Shown: piece by piece, positions 52,117 through 61,447 of the stretch
How positions within the stretch are numbered: the stretch's first letter is position 1
Layout of the letters: each line of letters starts with the position of its first letter
Assembly: GCA_002839605.1 (NCBI GenBank)
Contig: PGYK01000011.1
Span: 1-64,000 of the forward strand
Direction: 5' to 3'
Origin: Methanomicrobiales archaeon HGW-Methanomicrobiales-3
Lineage (GTDB): Archaea; Halobacteriota; Methanomicrobia; Methanomicrobiales; Methanospirillaceae
Length of the DNA stretch: 64,000 nt
Position numbers and translations under genes: made by a program
The notes under the pieces: generated by a model
Database searches by the model: none
What the model was told of the DNA's origin: nothing
What the model saw: the letters and a program-made list of their open reading frames with translations, nothing else

Positions 52117-52441
52117 GGCGTGCAGGAGGGGGGAGAGGGAGGACGGAAATAGAAGTGACCGGCGCCGCGGGGGGCGGAGGGGTTACCGGGACTGCCGGGG
52201 CCTTCACAAACCGGCTCTCGAACTCGGTAAACGAGACCCGCCATCCCACGTCATACCGGGCCCCGCACTCCGGGCAGATGAGAATGACCCGGTACACCTC
52301 CCGGGTGGACTTGATCGGGTTGTCCTTACCGGCATTTGCGCTGATAAACGAGGTATGGAATCCCAGCGCATATCCGCAGGCAGGGCAGGTGTGCAGCTCG
52401 TCATGCGGTTGTAACATAACAATTTCGCCCGGTTCCGTCAT
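52097..52441 (-). CDS. Zinc-ribbon protein with proline-rich tail
   Basis: A 114-aa protein starting at ATG 52441 (GAGGAT upstream; the frame is open slightly further). CPACGYALGFH and CPECGARYDVG form a two-CxxC zinc ribbon (~20-75). The last ~30 residues are proline- and alanine-rich (PPPPAAP) and unstructured. It is in one unit with the upstream glycosyltransferase. Function unknown. Confidence 0.72.
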   Translation of the reverse strand: MTEPGEIVMLQPHDELHTCPACGYALGFHTSFISANAGKDNPIKSTREVYRVILICPECGARYDVGWRVSFTEFESRFVKAPAVPVTPPPPAAPVTSISVLPLPPPARHDKPPE

Positions 52442-52473
52442 GGTACTCGATCCTCTATGGCGGGTTATCACAA

Positions 52474-53577
52474 TTAAGATTGCCGGTTCCGGCAGAAACT
52501 GAGGATGATCTCCGCTGCGTTCTTCCGGCCATTGATCCGGGCATGGATCTCGCGGAACGGTTTTGGCTTAATCTGCATCGTCTCTTCGATCTTCTGTTCA
52601 AGCACATCCTTGTTCACGTCCCTGCCACTGATGGCAATCCCGGCACCCATGTTGACGATCTTCATGGCATTGTTCTGCTGCTCGGGATGGTTCGGGTCCA
52701 TGATGATGAGCACGGGTTTTTCAAATAAGAGCACCTCGTGAAGGGTGGTCAGACCCCCGTGAACAATGGCCATCTTGGCCCGGGCAAGATGCTCGTACAG
52801 GTTGGGCACATACGCGTGAGAGAAAAAGTTGTCCGATGATTCCGGCAGGTGATCGCCGGTATAAAAGACATCGAAGGTGATCTCCTTGTGCTGGTCGGCT
52901 ATCCCTTTGAGCATCAGGTACATCGGGAGCTTGTACGGCTCACCGCCGAAACTGGCAAAGACGGTCTCGGATGCATACTGGTACCGGGCCGGATCAAAGT
53001 CGTAGAACGGGCCGGTGAGCGTGTACCGCCCCTCTTCGCCCGGGGGGATCCGGATATTGTATTCGCTCACGGTATCCGGGGCAGGGTAGTCGGGGATGAG
53101 GATGTGATCGGCAAGTTTCAGGTAGCGCCGGATGAGGAAGTTGAGCAGCCGCCAGACCGGGTTCGTGGTGCCATTGAGGCCGTTAAAATGGTTCTGGTTG
53201 GTGATGAAGAGGCAGGGCATCTTCTCGATCCTGCACGCGAGCACGCCGCCATACATGGTATCGCACACCACGCAGTCAAAGTCGTGTTCGCGGATGAGCC
53301 GCCGGACACTGAGGACCGACCGGATCATGTCGAATAGGATCCATTTCGAGCACCAGAGGGTCTTTGTCAGGGAGAAGAACCCGTCTTCCCCTTCAAGGCA
53401 GACCTCGCGGGGGGTCAGGTGCAGGTTCGTGCACCGGTGCTGGCTCATGAAATCATAGGACTTGCCATACCCGGCAAAGTGGACCGTGTGGCCTTCAAGC
53501 TGCAGGTAGTGCCCGAGATGGAGCGAGCGGGACGCATGCCCGAGCCCTTCCCCGCAGACAACAAAGAGGATCTTCAT
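52474..53577 (-). CDS. MurG-like glycosyltransferase
   Basis: A 367-aa GT-B fold protein starting at ATG 53577 (the frame is open 20 codons further). ILFVVCGEGLGHASRSLHLG is the N-terminal glycine-rich domain start, FDCVVCDTMYGG follows, and AIVHGGLTTLHEVLLFEKPVLIIMDP is the C-terminal nucleotide-sugar binding region of the MurG/UGT type. It probably glycosylates a lipid, surface polymer or small acceptor; the substrate is unknown. It starts 57 nt after the PspC-like gene. Confidence 0.85.
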   Translation of the reverse strand: MKILFVVCGEGLGHASRSLHLGHYLQLEGHTVHFAGYGKSYDFMSQHRCTNLHLTPREVCLEGEDGFFSLTKTLWCSKWILFDMIRSVLSVRRLIREHDFDCVVCDTMYGGVLACRIEKMPCLFITNQNHFNGLNGTTNPVWRLLNFLIRRYLKLADHILIPDYPAPDTVSEYNIRIPPGEEGRYTLTGPFYDFDPARYQYASETVFASFGGEPYKLPMYLMLKGIADQHKEITFDVFYTGDHLPESSDNFFSHAYVPNLYEHLARAKMAIVHGGLTTLHEVLLFEKPVLIIMDPNHPEQQNNAMKIVNMGAGIAISGRDVNKDVLEQKIEETMQIKPKPFREIHARINGRKNAAEIILSFCRNRQS

Positions 53578-53633
53578 GCGCCCTGGTACCCGCTCATTTT
53601 CCGCCTTTCTTTCATCGACGGACGTCGTCTTCC

Positions 53634-53849
53634 TCATCCGTCCGTGCCGGTCAGCGGGTAGTCATCGGGCGCCGGGGGTACGATGATCCAGGCAATGATA
53701 TAGATGAGGAGGAACATGCCCCACGAGAAGACGATCAGGATGACCAGGAAGATCCGGATCAGGGCCGGGTCGATATCGGCATACTCGCCAAGACCACCGC
53801 AGACGCCCCCGACCATGCGATCCTTCTTCGAGCGATACAGCCGTTTCAT
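53634..53849 (-). CDS. PspC-domain membrane protein
   Basis: A 71-aa protein starting at ATG 53849 (MKRLYRSKKDRM); a TTG at 53855 would add two residues. GVCGGLGEYADIDPALIRI is the PspC signature, followed by a hydrophobic helix (FLVILIVFSWGMFLLIYIIAW). Family members help in membrane-stress responses. It is upstream of the glycosyltransferase on the same strand, probably co-transcribed. Confidence 0.88.
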   Translation of the reverse strand: MKRLYRSKKDRMVGGVCGGLGEYADIDPALIRIFLVILIVFSWGMFLLIYIIAWIIVPPAPDDYPLTGTDG

Positions 53850-53953
53850 AATCAAAGGTTGGTGCGGGCAGAATTTAAGGGTGGGGTTGATCGGATGGCA
53901 GGACGTGAACCCTTATTACGCCCCGCGCTCTACAGGACGTACAGGTGACTAGT

Positions 53954-54451
53954 ATGACCGGAGATGCGAGGGAACGGAAGAAGGCAACGTTTGGCGCCGG
54001 CTGTTTCTGGGGCGTTGAGGACGCGTTCCGGAAGGTGCCGGGAGTTGTCGATACCGCGGCCGGGTATATGGGAGGGACTGTGAAGGATCCAACGTACGAG
54101 CAGGTCTGTACTGGCGAGACCGGGCATGCCGAGGTGGTAGAGGTCACCTACGATCCCGCGCAGGTCACCTACGAGGACCTCCTCGCCGTATTCTGGTCAG
54201 TCCACGATCCTACCCAGCTCAACCGGCAGGGACCGGACATCGGGCCGAACTACCGTTCGGTCATCTTTTATTATGATGCAGAGCAGGCAAAGGCGGCGCG
54301 GAACGCCAAAGAGGATCTTGCTATATCCGGCAGGTTCGGGTCTGGCAGGATCGTGACCATCATCCAGCCGGCCGCACCGTTCTACCGGGCAGAGGAGTAC
54401 CACCAGCGCTACTTCGAGAAGCAGGGCGGCCATTGCAGGTGCGGTACCTGA
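53954..54451 (+). CDS. msrA: Peptide methionine sulfoxide reductase A
   Basis: A 165-aa MsrA. The catalytic motif [10 protein letters not shown] is near the N-terminus (C~16) and the C-terminal GHCRCGT holds resolving cysteines. GYMGGT and EVVEVTYDP are family blocks. It repairs oxidised methionine using thioredoxin. ATG 53954 is preferred because GGTGA lies 5 nt upstream; GTG 53945 in the same frame is possible. No MsrB is next to it. Confidence 0.93.
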   Translation: MTGDARERKKATFGAGCFWGVEDAFRKVPGVVDTAAGYMGGTVKDPTYEQVCTGETGHAEVVEVTYDPAQVTYEDLLAVFWSVHDPTQLNRQGPDIGPNYRSVIFYYDAEQAKAARNAKEDLAISGRFGSGRIVTIIQPAAPFYRAEEYHQRYFEKQGGHCRCGT

Positions 54452-54519
54452 TCCTTCCATTAATCCGGAAGAGAACAAATTCATTACAAATATATAGATA
54501 CAGAATATACATTTTGAAT

Positions 54520-54774
54520 ATGGACATATCCAATCTTCTCCAGACTCTTGCCGTTCTTGTTGAATGTGCCATAGCAGCAATCGCGTTTCTCATTGCCCTC
54601 CAGTACAGGAAGCTGTACGGCGGGCTGATCGCCATCACGTTCGCCTTCTTCGTGGTCTTCGATATGGTCCGGATCTTCGCCCTGCCAGTGTCCGCGGACA
54701 TCAACGCCCTGATCTTTTTAGTTGCCTGCATCCTGATGCTTGGTGCAACGTGGCTGCTGTACAGCGAAAAATAA
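54520..54774 (+). CDS. Small three-helix membrane protein
   Basis: An 84-aa protein beginning MDISNLLQTLAVL at ATG 54520; the open frame extends 29 codons upstream but that part covers the promoter. Three hydrophobic helices are visible (~5-25, 35-52, 60-78). The TATA-type box AATATATAG at 54489-54497 is ~27 nt before the start, so the message is probably leaderless. No known family. It is next to msrA and the stress protein. Confidence 0.7.
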   Translation: MDISNLLQTLAVLVECAIAAIAFLIALQYRKLYGGLIAITFAFFVVFDMVRIFALPVSADINALIFLVACILMLGATWLLYSEK

Positions 54775-54943
54775 TGGCGAGTCCATTTCCCGGCCTCTTT
54801 TTTTTTGAAACGAAACCCAGCGGCAGTCACACGATCGGGCAGGGCAAAATTTGTGATTTGCATCCCGGCTTCACCGGTTTTACACACGCGGGGCATCTCC
54901 TTAAATAACCGGAATACCATCTATCTTTCAGGAGTGCAAAACC

Positions 54944-55819
54944 ATGTTTGAAAAAGTGCTGCTGCCCACCGATTTTTCCCCCGATTCCCAAAAAGTCATC
55001 GCGTATGTACAGGATCTTCCCGGCACCCGCGAGGTCCTCCTCTTCCACGTGGTCGATGCCACCCGCCCTTCCCGGCAGGGAGAGGATCACAACCGCCAGG
55101 TCGAAAACGCCCGGGCCCTCCTGGAGAAGACACGGGAGGAACTGGAAAGGAACAAAATGAAAGCAGAGGTTGCACTGGAGACCATCGCAAACCCCATCAT
55201 GCAGGGCGATGTTCCGCTCACGATCCTTGAAAAGGCGGAGGAAGAGAAGGTGTCGCTCATCATGATGGGCGCCCGCGGGAAGAACACCATCCAGAACATC
55301 CTTCTGGGCAGCGTCTCGGCAAATGTCATCCGCAGGGCAAAGATCCCGGTCCTGCTCATGCGGTTCCCGCCGGAATTACACGCAACCGATACCCACCGGC
55401 ACCTCTTCTCCCGGGTTCTTGTGCCCGTCGATTTCTCCTCACCTTCAGAATCGATAATCTCACTCATCAAAGGGATTCCGGCAACCGGGCAGGTACTCCT
55501 GCTGCACGTGGTGGACAAGGGGGAGTCCGAAACGGAGATCAAGGAATCTGTCAGTAATGCGTGGGAGAAACTCGGGGCAATAGCAGCAGATCTCGCCGCT
55601 GCCGGCATTGCAGCAGAATCCCGCGTCCATGTCGGGTATGCCCCCGACGAGATCAATGCCATGGCTGAAAAGGACGATGTTACGCTCATCCTGATGAGCC
55701 CGGTAGGAGAGGGGTGGAGAAGGGAGCTCCGGGCTCTCTTTATCGGGAGCACGACAAATGCCGTGATGCGCCGGGCACACCGCCCGGTCCTGATCGCAGC
55801 AGGTCATACCGGCACCTGA
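54944..55819 (+). CDS. Tandem universal stress protein
   Basis: A 291-aa protein with two Usp domains (~1-143 and ~150-291). Both begin with a VLLPTDFS or VLVPVDFS strand and contain MMGARGK or MSPVGEG (ATP-binding loop G2xG9GS-like) and SVSANVIRRAKIPVLL or STTNAVMRRAHRPVLI at the end. Each domain is ATP-binding Usp type, although the second loop is degenerate (MSPVGEGWRR). Role: stress survival. A strong ribosome site AGGAG is upstream of ATG 54944. Confidence 0.91.
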   Translation: MFEKVLLPTDFSPDSQKVIAYVQDLPGTREVLLFHVVDATRPSRQGEDHNRQVENARALLEKTREELERNKMKAEVALETIANPIMQGDVPLTILEKAEEEKVSLIMMGARGKNTIQNILLGSVSANVIRRAKIPVLLMRFPPELHATDTHRHLFSRVLVPVDFSSPSESIISLIKGIPATGQVLLLHVVDKGESETEIKESVSNAWEKLGAIAADLAAAGIAAESRVHVGYAPDEINAMAEKDDVTLILMSPVGEGWRRELRALFIGSTTNAVMRRAHRPVLIAAGHTGT

Positions 55820-55949
55820 ACCGGCCGGGACACCGGTGCACACGCGGGCAGCGGGGGAACCGGGCAGGGCGATAAGAAGGGAACTGGGAAGAGCAGGACA
55901 CCCCCCGCTGACAACGGGATCGCACCGGAAGTGCAGACTTTCCTGCCCT

Positions 55950-57782
55950 TCACATCACAACCCGGGTCACGACCCCGTGCATCTTCTCCTGGGGGAGGGT
56001 GTAGAACTGGACAAAGGGCGGGGAGACCTTCTTGATGATGCTGTAGATCTTCCAGATGAATTTGTCAGAGACGATGGTCTCGATCCCGTAAAAGATCGTC
56101 TTCTCCTCAATGCCGTGACTTTCAAGCAGGGAGACGATATCGATAACTTCCATGTAGCCGGTCCTGACCGTGAAGAGTTCAAGGCCCGGGCCCAGGTGCT
56201 TGTCCAGGTCAGTTTCCACGCCGAACGGCTTGTCCGTGATCCGGATCCAGACCAGGACATTCTTCTCGTACATAATCTCGTTCTGGAAGAAGACCTGGCC
56301 CAGGTACGGGGAGAGGTTCTTTACATCGCTGATAAAGTAGAGCGCGGTGCCGCGGATCTTGCTGATGGAGGCATAACTTTGGGCATACCGCGGGAGGAAC
56401 TCGTCAAGCCGGATCGGCTGGAGGAGCTCGTGGAGCCGGCCCTGGCCGCGGATGAACGCGATGGTGAGGATGAGCGGTATGGCAGCAAGGATGAACGAGA
56501 CATAGGCGCCATGCGGGATCTTGAGCAGCGTTGCCACAAAGAAGAAGAAATCGATGATAATGAGCCCGAAACAGCAGAGGAGCTTGACCACGTCGCCTTT
56601 TTTTAGGAAAATGAGGGCCATCATGATGGCGGAGATCATCATTGCCCCGGAAACGGCAAGGCCGTACGCGGCGGACAAATTCTCCGAGGTCTGGAACTCG
56701 AACATGACCACCAGCACCGCGGCAAGCAGCATCCAGTTGACGGCGTCGATGTAGATCTGGGAACGCATCTCGGGGGAGGTGTAATCGATCTTCATTTTCG
56801 GGAAGATGCGGATTGCCATGCCCTGGTACACGATCGAGAACATGCCGGAGATCATGGCCTGCGACGCGATGACGGTGGCGCAGATGGAGAGGATGAGGAA
56901 GGGCACGAGGATGAACGGGCTGATGTGGTTGATCATCGAGAAGAGGACGTTATGGGTGTTGTCGGTCATCAGGACATAGGCACCCTGGCCAAAGTAATTG
57001 AGGATCAGGGCAGGGAAGACCACCATCCACCCCTTGACAATGGGCTCCCGGCCAAGATGGCCCATGTCCGCGTAGAGCGCTTCTCCCCCCGTGATACAGA
57101 GGATGACTGCCGACATGACCACCAGCGATTCCCAGCCGCTGTCGATGATGAACTGGATGGCAAAGGTCGGGCTCAGGGCATAGAGCACCTGCGGGGCGCT
57201 GATGATCGAGAATGCCCCGGTCACGGCAAGGGCTCCAAACCAGACGGTCATGACCGGGCCAAATGCAAAGGCCACCCGGTCACTGCCGCGCTTCTGGAAG
57301 AGGAAGAGCCCGACCGCAATGGACGCTGCAATCAGCAGGAGGGTGATCTGGCCCGTGCCCTCAAACCCCGGGATCAGCTGGATACCCTCGACTGCCGAGA
57401 GGATGCTGATGGCCGGGGTGATGATCCCGTCCCCGATAAAGAGCGCGATCCCGAGGATGGTGAGGATCGAGGCGCCCGATGCAATGAACCCGGGGGTCAG
57501 GTGGGAATCGAGGATGTTCTTTAAAACGATGATGCCCCCCTCACCCTTGTCGGAGAGGGACATGGCAAGCCAGATGTACTGGAAGGAGATGACGATAAAG
57601 AGCGTCCACGTGATCAGGGAGAGGAGCCCGAAGATGTTCTGGACGGTGGGCAGCATGAAGAGCAGGATTGCCCCGACCGTGTAGATGGGGCTTGTCCCGA
57701 TGTCGCCGAAGACAAGACCAAGGGACCTGATGATCTTTTTCCGGGAGGCCCCCTCATCACTCATTCTAACCGGTCTTGTCAT
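55950..57782 (-). CDS. kup: Kup-family potassium transporter
   Basis: A 610-aa protein with ~12 hydrophobic helices. It starts with SLGLVFGDIGTSPIYT, the Kup signature, and has DKGEGGIIVLKNIL and ITGGEALYADMGHLGREP. The last ~150 residues are the cytoplasmic C-terminal domain. It imports potassium with protons. M7 (57764) is an alternative start. It is divergent from corA, separated by 119 bp. Confidence 0.94.
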   Translation of the reverse strand: MTRPVRMSDEGASRKKIIRSLGLVFGDIGTSPIYTVGAILLFMLPTVQNIFGLLSLITWTLFIVISFQYIWLAMSLSDKGEGGIIVLKNILDSHLTPGFIASGASILTILGIALFIGDGIITPAISILSAVEGIQLIPGFEGTGQITLLLIAASIAVGLFLFQKRGSDRVAFAFGPVMTVWFGALAVTGAFSIISAPQVLYALSPTFAIQFIIDSGWESLVVMSAVILCITGGEALYADMGHLGREPIVKGWMVVFPALILNYFGQGAYVLMTDNTHNVLFSMINHISPFILVPFLILSICATVIASQAMISGMFSIVYQGMAIRIFPKMKIDYTSPEMRSQIYIDAVNWMLLAAVLVVMFEFQTSENLSAAYGLAVSGAMMISAIMMALIFLKKGDVVKLLCCFGLIIIDFFFFVATLLKIPHGAYVSFILAAIPLILTIAFIRGQGRLHELLQPIRLDEFLPRYAQSYASISKIRGTALYFISDVKNLSPYLGQVFFQNEIMYEKNVLVWIRITDKPFGVETDLDKHLGPGLELFTVRTGYMEVIDIVSLLESHGIEEKTIFYGIETIVSDKFIWKIYSIIKKVSPPFVQFYTLPQEKMHGVVTRVVM

Positions 57783-57901
57783 GAAAAGGGAAAATCTTTG
57801 GGTTTTTTACCGGATGACAAACACAGACTTATAAAGGAAATAAACTACCATAACTCAGGGAACGGGATGCGCGCTGAGCGCCTGTTGGGAGGTACGGGAC
57901 C

Positions 57902-58849
57902 ATGATGCAGATCTATAAAACCAAAAAAGACGTCGAACCGCAGGTCACCGAACTGGTGGATACCGCAGGGGAGCACTGCTGGATTCGCCTTTCCTATCCC
58001 AACGAGGCGGAACTTGCTCACGTGGCAGAGCACCACAACCTCCCGCTGGATTTTTTAAAAGCGGCACTCGATGAGGAGGAACGCCCGCGCCTCGATGCCG
58101 AGGACGATGTGGTCCTCATCGTGCTCGACGTCCCGATTGTCACCGAATACGAGGGTATCCGCACCCTCACCACCCTCCCGCTCGGGATCATCATCACGAG
58201 CTCCATCGTGGTGACGGTCTGCAACCGGATGTCGCCCATCCTGGATGACTTTATCGCAGGAAAGGTGCGGCACTTCCATACGGCAAAGAAGACCCGGTTC
58301 ATCTTCCAGATATTCCACCGGAATGCCTCGGCATACTTAAACCACCTGCGCCAGATCGAGAAATCGATCTCAAGAATCGAGGTGGAACTGCACCGGTCCA
58401 TGAAGAACGAGGAACTCTTCCAGATGATGGAGCTGGAAAAGAGCCTGATTTACTTCTCAACTTCGCTCAAGAGCAACGAGGCGGTGCTGGAGCGGATTCT
58501 GAGGACCAAGCCGCTGAAGATGTACGATGACGATGCCGAGTTCCTTGAAGACGTCATCATCGAGAACAAGCAGGCAATGGAGATGTCGCAGATCTACCTG
58601 CACATCTTAAACGGCATGACGCAGGCGTTTGCCACCATCATCTCGAACAACTTAAGCATCGTGATGAAGTTCCTTGCATCCATCACGATCATCATTGCCA
58701 TCCCGACGATGATAGCCAGTTTCTACGGCATGAATGTGACGGATCTCCCGCTCTCCAATACCCCCTTAGCGTTTGAGACGATCTTTGCGTTCTCGGTGAT
58801 GATCTCGGTACTTCTGGGCCTCTTCATGTGGCGGAAGAAGTTCTTCTGA
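57902..58849 (+). CDS. corA: CorA-family magnesium/divalent cation transporter
   Basis: A 315-aa protein with a large cytoplasmic N-terminal domain (funnel) and two C-terminal helices. The signature YGMNV is in the loop after the first helix (SFYGMNVTDLPL), and the final RRKKFF-type basic end is typical. GGAGG lies 9 nt before ATG 57902. It moves Mg2+ or Co2+/Ni2+. Upstream 57783-57901 shows no clear riboswitch. Confidence 0.93.
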   Translation: MMQIYKTKKDVEPQVTELVDTAGEHCWIRLSYPNEAELAHVAEHHNLPLDFLKAALDEEERPRLDAEDDVVLIVLDVPIVTEYEGIRTLTTLPLGIIITSSIVVTVCNRMSPILDDFIAGKVRHFHTAKKTRFIFQIFHRNASAYLNHLRQIEKSISRIEVELHRSMKNEELFQMMELEKSLIYFSTSLKSNEAVLERILRTKPLKMYDDDAEFLEDVIIENKQAMEMSQIYLHILNGMTQAFATIISNNLSIVMKFLASITIIIAIPTMIASFYGMNVTDLPLSNTPLAFETIFAFSVMISVLLGLFMWRKKFF

Positions 58850-59043
58850 TACGGGTTTTTTCCATTGCCGGGAACCGGGTATCAGCAGACGGTTTTGCGT
58901 GAGTTTGATTCAGTTCTGTCGTAATTCAGGATGGGGGATAGTCTGCCCGGCGCCAGGAATCATCTGAAGACCTGAAGTGGTGTGCCGGGAATATTCAGGT
59001 GCCCGGACCTGCCGGTCCAGACAACAAATGAAAGAAGAAGAAA

Positions 59044-59117
59044 TGGGCCCGCTGAGATTCGAACTCAGGACCTCCGCCATGTCAAGGCGACGTCATAGCC
59101 AACTAGACCACGAGCCC
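59044..59117 (-). tRNA. tRNA-Val (GAC anticodon)
   Basis: The minus strand folds as a complete tRNA. The acceptor stem is GGGCTCG with CGGGCCC, and A is the discriminator. The anticodon loop is TTGACAT with anticodon GAC. The T-arm is CTGAG-TTCGAAT-CTCAG. No CCA is encoded and no intron is present. Confidence 0.95.
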
Positions 59118-59300
59118 TCGCAAGTCTGATGCTCTATAACTTCTGTCACTGGTGCTATTAAAAATTAGTGTAACAGGGTCGGGATTTTCCGGATAATGGC
59201 CCCTGCCGGCATCCCGTCACGCGGGGGCGGGGAACCATTACCGGAACGGGTCACGCAACCACCGGTACAAAAATCACCCGTGGCTTTTGGCCCACCATGA

Positions 59301-59417
59301 AGTACACCGCCCGACCCCCATCACCCCTCCCAAGGGATTCCAGTCTCTGCATCGAGAGATAACCTGCTTTTTTTGGTGCGGAATAAAAATCTCGTGTGGG
59401 GGGTCGGACGGTGTACT
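59301..59417. repeat. 117-bp inverted-repeat element, copy C1
   Basis: Arms at 59301-59320 and 59398-59417 match in inverted orientation with one internal mismatch and one at the inner edge. They share the CCGACCCCC core with copies A and B, but the outer arm is AGTACACCG instead of CCCCTGC. The interior differs from copies A and B. The right arm is also used by the next element. Confidence 0.7.
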
Positions 59418-59526
59418 TTGTAAAAAATGTCGCTGCAAGGCAGTTAAAAAAACACATTTATAGGGAGCGAAATGTTCTGCTGCATCAGGATACCGCATCC
59501 GGAGTACACCGTCCGACCCCCTCACC
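59398..59526. repeat. Inverted-repeat element, copy C2 (shares an arm with C1)
   Basis: Arm 59398-59417 and a third arm at 59503-59521 are exact inverted copies over ~19 bp, now facing inward in the opposite sense (GGGGGTCGG first). The three arms thus alternate direction: forward, reverse, forward. The spacing (about 80 bp interiors) equals that of the other copies, which suggests a doubled or partly duplicated element. Confidence 0.65.
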
Positions 59527-59639
59527 ATGCGATGACTGCATGGACTCCTGCCGTGCATTATTCGATCGCAATGGATGGTGCCAGAATACCCTCCGGAAAA
59601 GATGAGAGTGAAATGATTTTTAGAAAAAAAAAAGATTGT

Positions 59640-61244
59640 TCAGATCTTCTCACTTGATATCCGGGCAAATGTCGCGGTGAAGATCCCGGGCATCCCGCGG
59701 ATCTCCTCCATCACATTCTCGGGCACGTTGTCGTCAACATTCAGCACCATGATCGCGTGCTCGCCGGGATGGATCCGGCCAACCTGCATGCCCGCGATGT
59801 TGATGTTGTTCTTCCCAAGAATCGTGGATGCACGGCCGATAACGCCCGGCTTGTCGAGGTGCTTGGAGACGATGACATACCCTTCGGGGATCATGTCCAT
59901 CGTGTACCCGCCCACGGCAACAATCCGGCTCCGGCCCTTAAAAAAGACCGAACCGCTGACAGACTCCTCGCCCTTGTCGGTCCGGATCCTGATGGTGATG
60001 AGGTTCTTAAAGCCCTGCGACTCCTGGGTCACGGTCTCGGAGACCGTGATGCCGCGCTCCCTCGCAATGAAGTCGGCGTTCACGATATTGACCGGCTGCT
60101 GGAGGATCGGGTCGAGGAGCCCTTTGAGCGCAAGCCGGGTAACAAATTTCATGCTGCCGGCATAGGCGGAGAGTTCGCCGCCGTAGATCAGCTCAACGGA
60201 TGCGAGCCTGCCACCCGCGATCTGGGTGACGAACCGGCCCATCTTCTCGGCAAGCTGCGCATAGGGCTGGAGCACCTCGGCATGCTCGGGCGGGACCATG
60301 GGGGCGTTGACCACATACTTCGCAGATCCGCCTTTGAGGACCTCGATGCACTGCTTTGCAACAGAGACCGCAACATTGAGCTGGGCCTCGACCGTGCTCG
60401 CCCCGAGGTGCGGGGTGACGATGACCTGGTCGAGCGTCAGGAGCGGGGACTCGGTCGGAGGCTCTTCCTCGAAGACATCGAGGGCCGCACCGGCAACCTT
60501 GCCGCTCTTGATCGCATCATAGAGCGCCTTCTCGTCGATGATACCGCCGCGGGCGCAGTTGATGATCCGCACGCCGTCCTTCATCGTCGCGATGCTCCTG
60601 GCGTTGATGACGTGCTTCGTCTCCGGGATGAGCGGGGTGTGGACCGTGATGACGTCGGCGACCGTGAAGAGTTCGGCCATGGACATCATCTGGACACCCA
60701 GCTGGGATGCCCGTTCCTGCGTGATGAACGGGTCGTAGGCAACGCACTTCATATCCATCGCGTTTGCCCGCTTTGCCACCTCGCGCCCGATCCGCCCGAA
60801 CCCGACGATCCCGAGCGTCTTCTCGTTGAGCTCCACGCCCATGAACTTACTGCGCTTCCACTCCTTATTCTTGAGGCTCGCGCTCGCCTGAGGGATGTTC
60901 CGGGCAAGCGACTGCATCATTGCCATGGTGTGCTCGGTTGCCGCAAGGGTGTTTCCTTCCGGCGCATTGGCAACGATGATTCCCTTCCGTGTCGCGGCGT
61001 CCATATCGATGTTATCCACGCCGACACCGGCCCGCCCGATGAACCGCAGCTTCTTGCCTGCCTCGATGACCCGGGCGTTCACATCGGTGCCGCTTCGCAC
61101 CAGCAGGGCATCGTAGTCCCCGATAATCTTACAGAGCTCGTCTTCAGCAAGGCCGGTTCTGACATCCACATCAACGACCGGCCGCAGGACTGCAAGCCCT
61201 TCTTCCGCCAGCGGATCGCTGACGAGCACTCTCGCATTTGCCAT
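59640..61244 (-). CDS. serA: D-3-phosphoglycerate dehydrogenase
   Basis: A 534-aa long-form SerA starting at ATG 61244 (MANARVLVSDPL); the frame is open a few codons further. NAD-binding GIVGFGRIGREVAKRANAM, the catalytic ARGGIIDEKAL region and PHLGASTVEAQ (His) are visible. An intervening domain (~305-450) and a C-terminal ACT domain (~460-534, HLDKPGVIGRASTILG) give the serine-feedback type. First step of serine synthesis. A minus-strand TATA-type TTTATAAAA is at ~61320-61328. Confidence 0.94.
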   Translation of the reverse strand: MANARVLVSDPLAEEGLAVLRPVVDVDVRTGLAEDELCKIIGDYDALLVRSGTDVNARVIEAGKKLRFIGRAGVGVDNIDMDAATRKGIIVANAPEGNTLAATEHTMAMMQSLARNIPQASASLKNKEWKRSKFMGVELNEKTLGIVGFGRIGREVAKRANAMDMKCVAYDPFITQERASQLGVQMMSMAELFTVADVITVHTPLIPETKHVINARSIATMKDGVRIINCARGGIIDEKALYDAIKSGKVAGAALDVFEEEPPTESPLLTLDQVIVTPHLGASTVEAQLNVAVSVAKQCIEVLKGGSAKYVVNAPMVPPEHAEVLQPYAQLAEKMGRFVTQIAGGRLASVELIYGGELSAYAGSMKFVTRLALKGLLDPILQQPVNIVNADFIARERGITVSETVTQESQGFKNLITIRIRTDKGEESVSGSVFFKGRSRIVAVGGYTMDMIPEGYVIVSKHLDKPGVIGRASTILGKNNINIAGMQVGRIHPGEHAIMVLNVDDNVPENVMEEIRGMPGIFTATFARISSEKI

Positions 61245-61406
61245 AAAAAACCCATACAATATCTGCGCCATACCTAATCAGGGTTATTCTTTCGCCGTCC
61301 CGTACCGGACCGGATGCCGTTTTATAAAGAACGGGAGCGATCGGGGTGAGATCATCACAACACCACGGCGGACGGGCGTGGTGCACCGGATCCGTTCTGG
61401 CAGGGC

Positions 61407-61415
61407 AATTTTTAT
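61407..61415 (+). promoter_or_regulatory. TATA-type box of ppsA
   Basis: AATTTTTAT is centred ~37 nt before the ATG at 61448, which would give a short leader. Archaeal promoters usually start ~25 nt downstream of the box. Confidence 0.4.
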
Positions 61416-61447
61416 GGACGGGAAACGAGATTAATACAGGTGCGAGC

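Larger units (their letters stand above)
59118..59639. other. Intergenic region with repeat arms, no gene supported
   Basis: About 520 bp. It holds three arms of the inverted-repeat element described separately. The short frames have no ribosome site, and I see no gene. Confidence 0.5.

Noticed and set aside
57783-57901. Ion-sensing riboswitch between kup and corA
   Set aside because: A short GCGC-rich hairpin is possible, but I could match no known riboswitch core, and the gap is only 119 bp with two promoters to hold.
8461-59526. CRISPR array
   Set aside because: The repeats are few, widely spaced inverted pairs, not regularly spaced direct repeats; no cas gene is visible.
59757-61277. 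506-codon open frame on the plus strand opposite serA
   Set aside because: Antisense to a well-supported serA; the amino acid pattern (Arg, Asp, Val-rich) is a codon-bias shadow.
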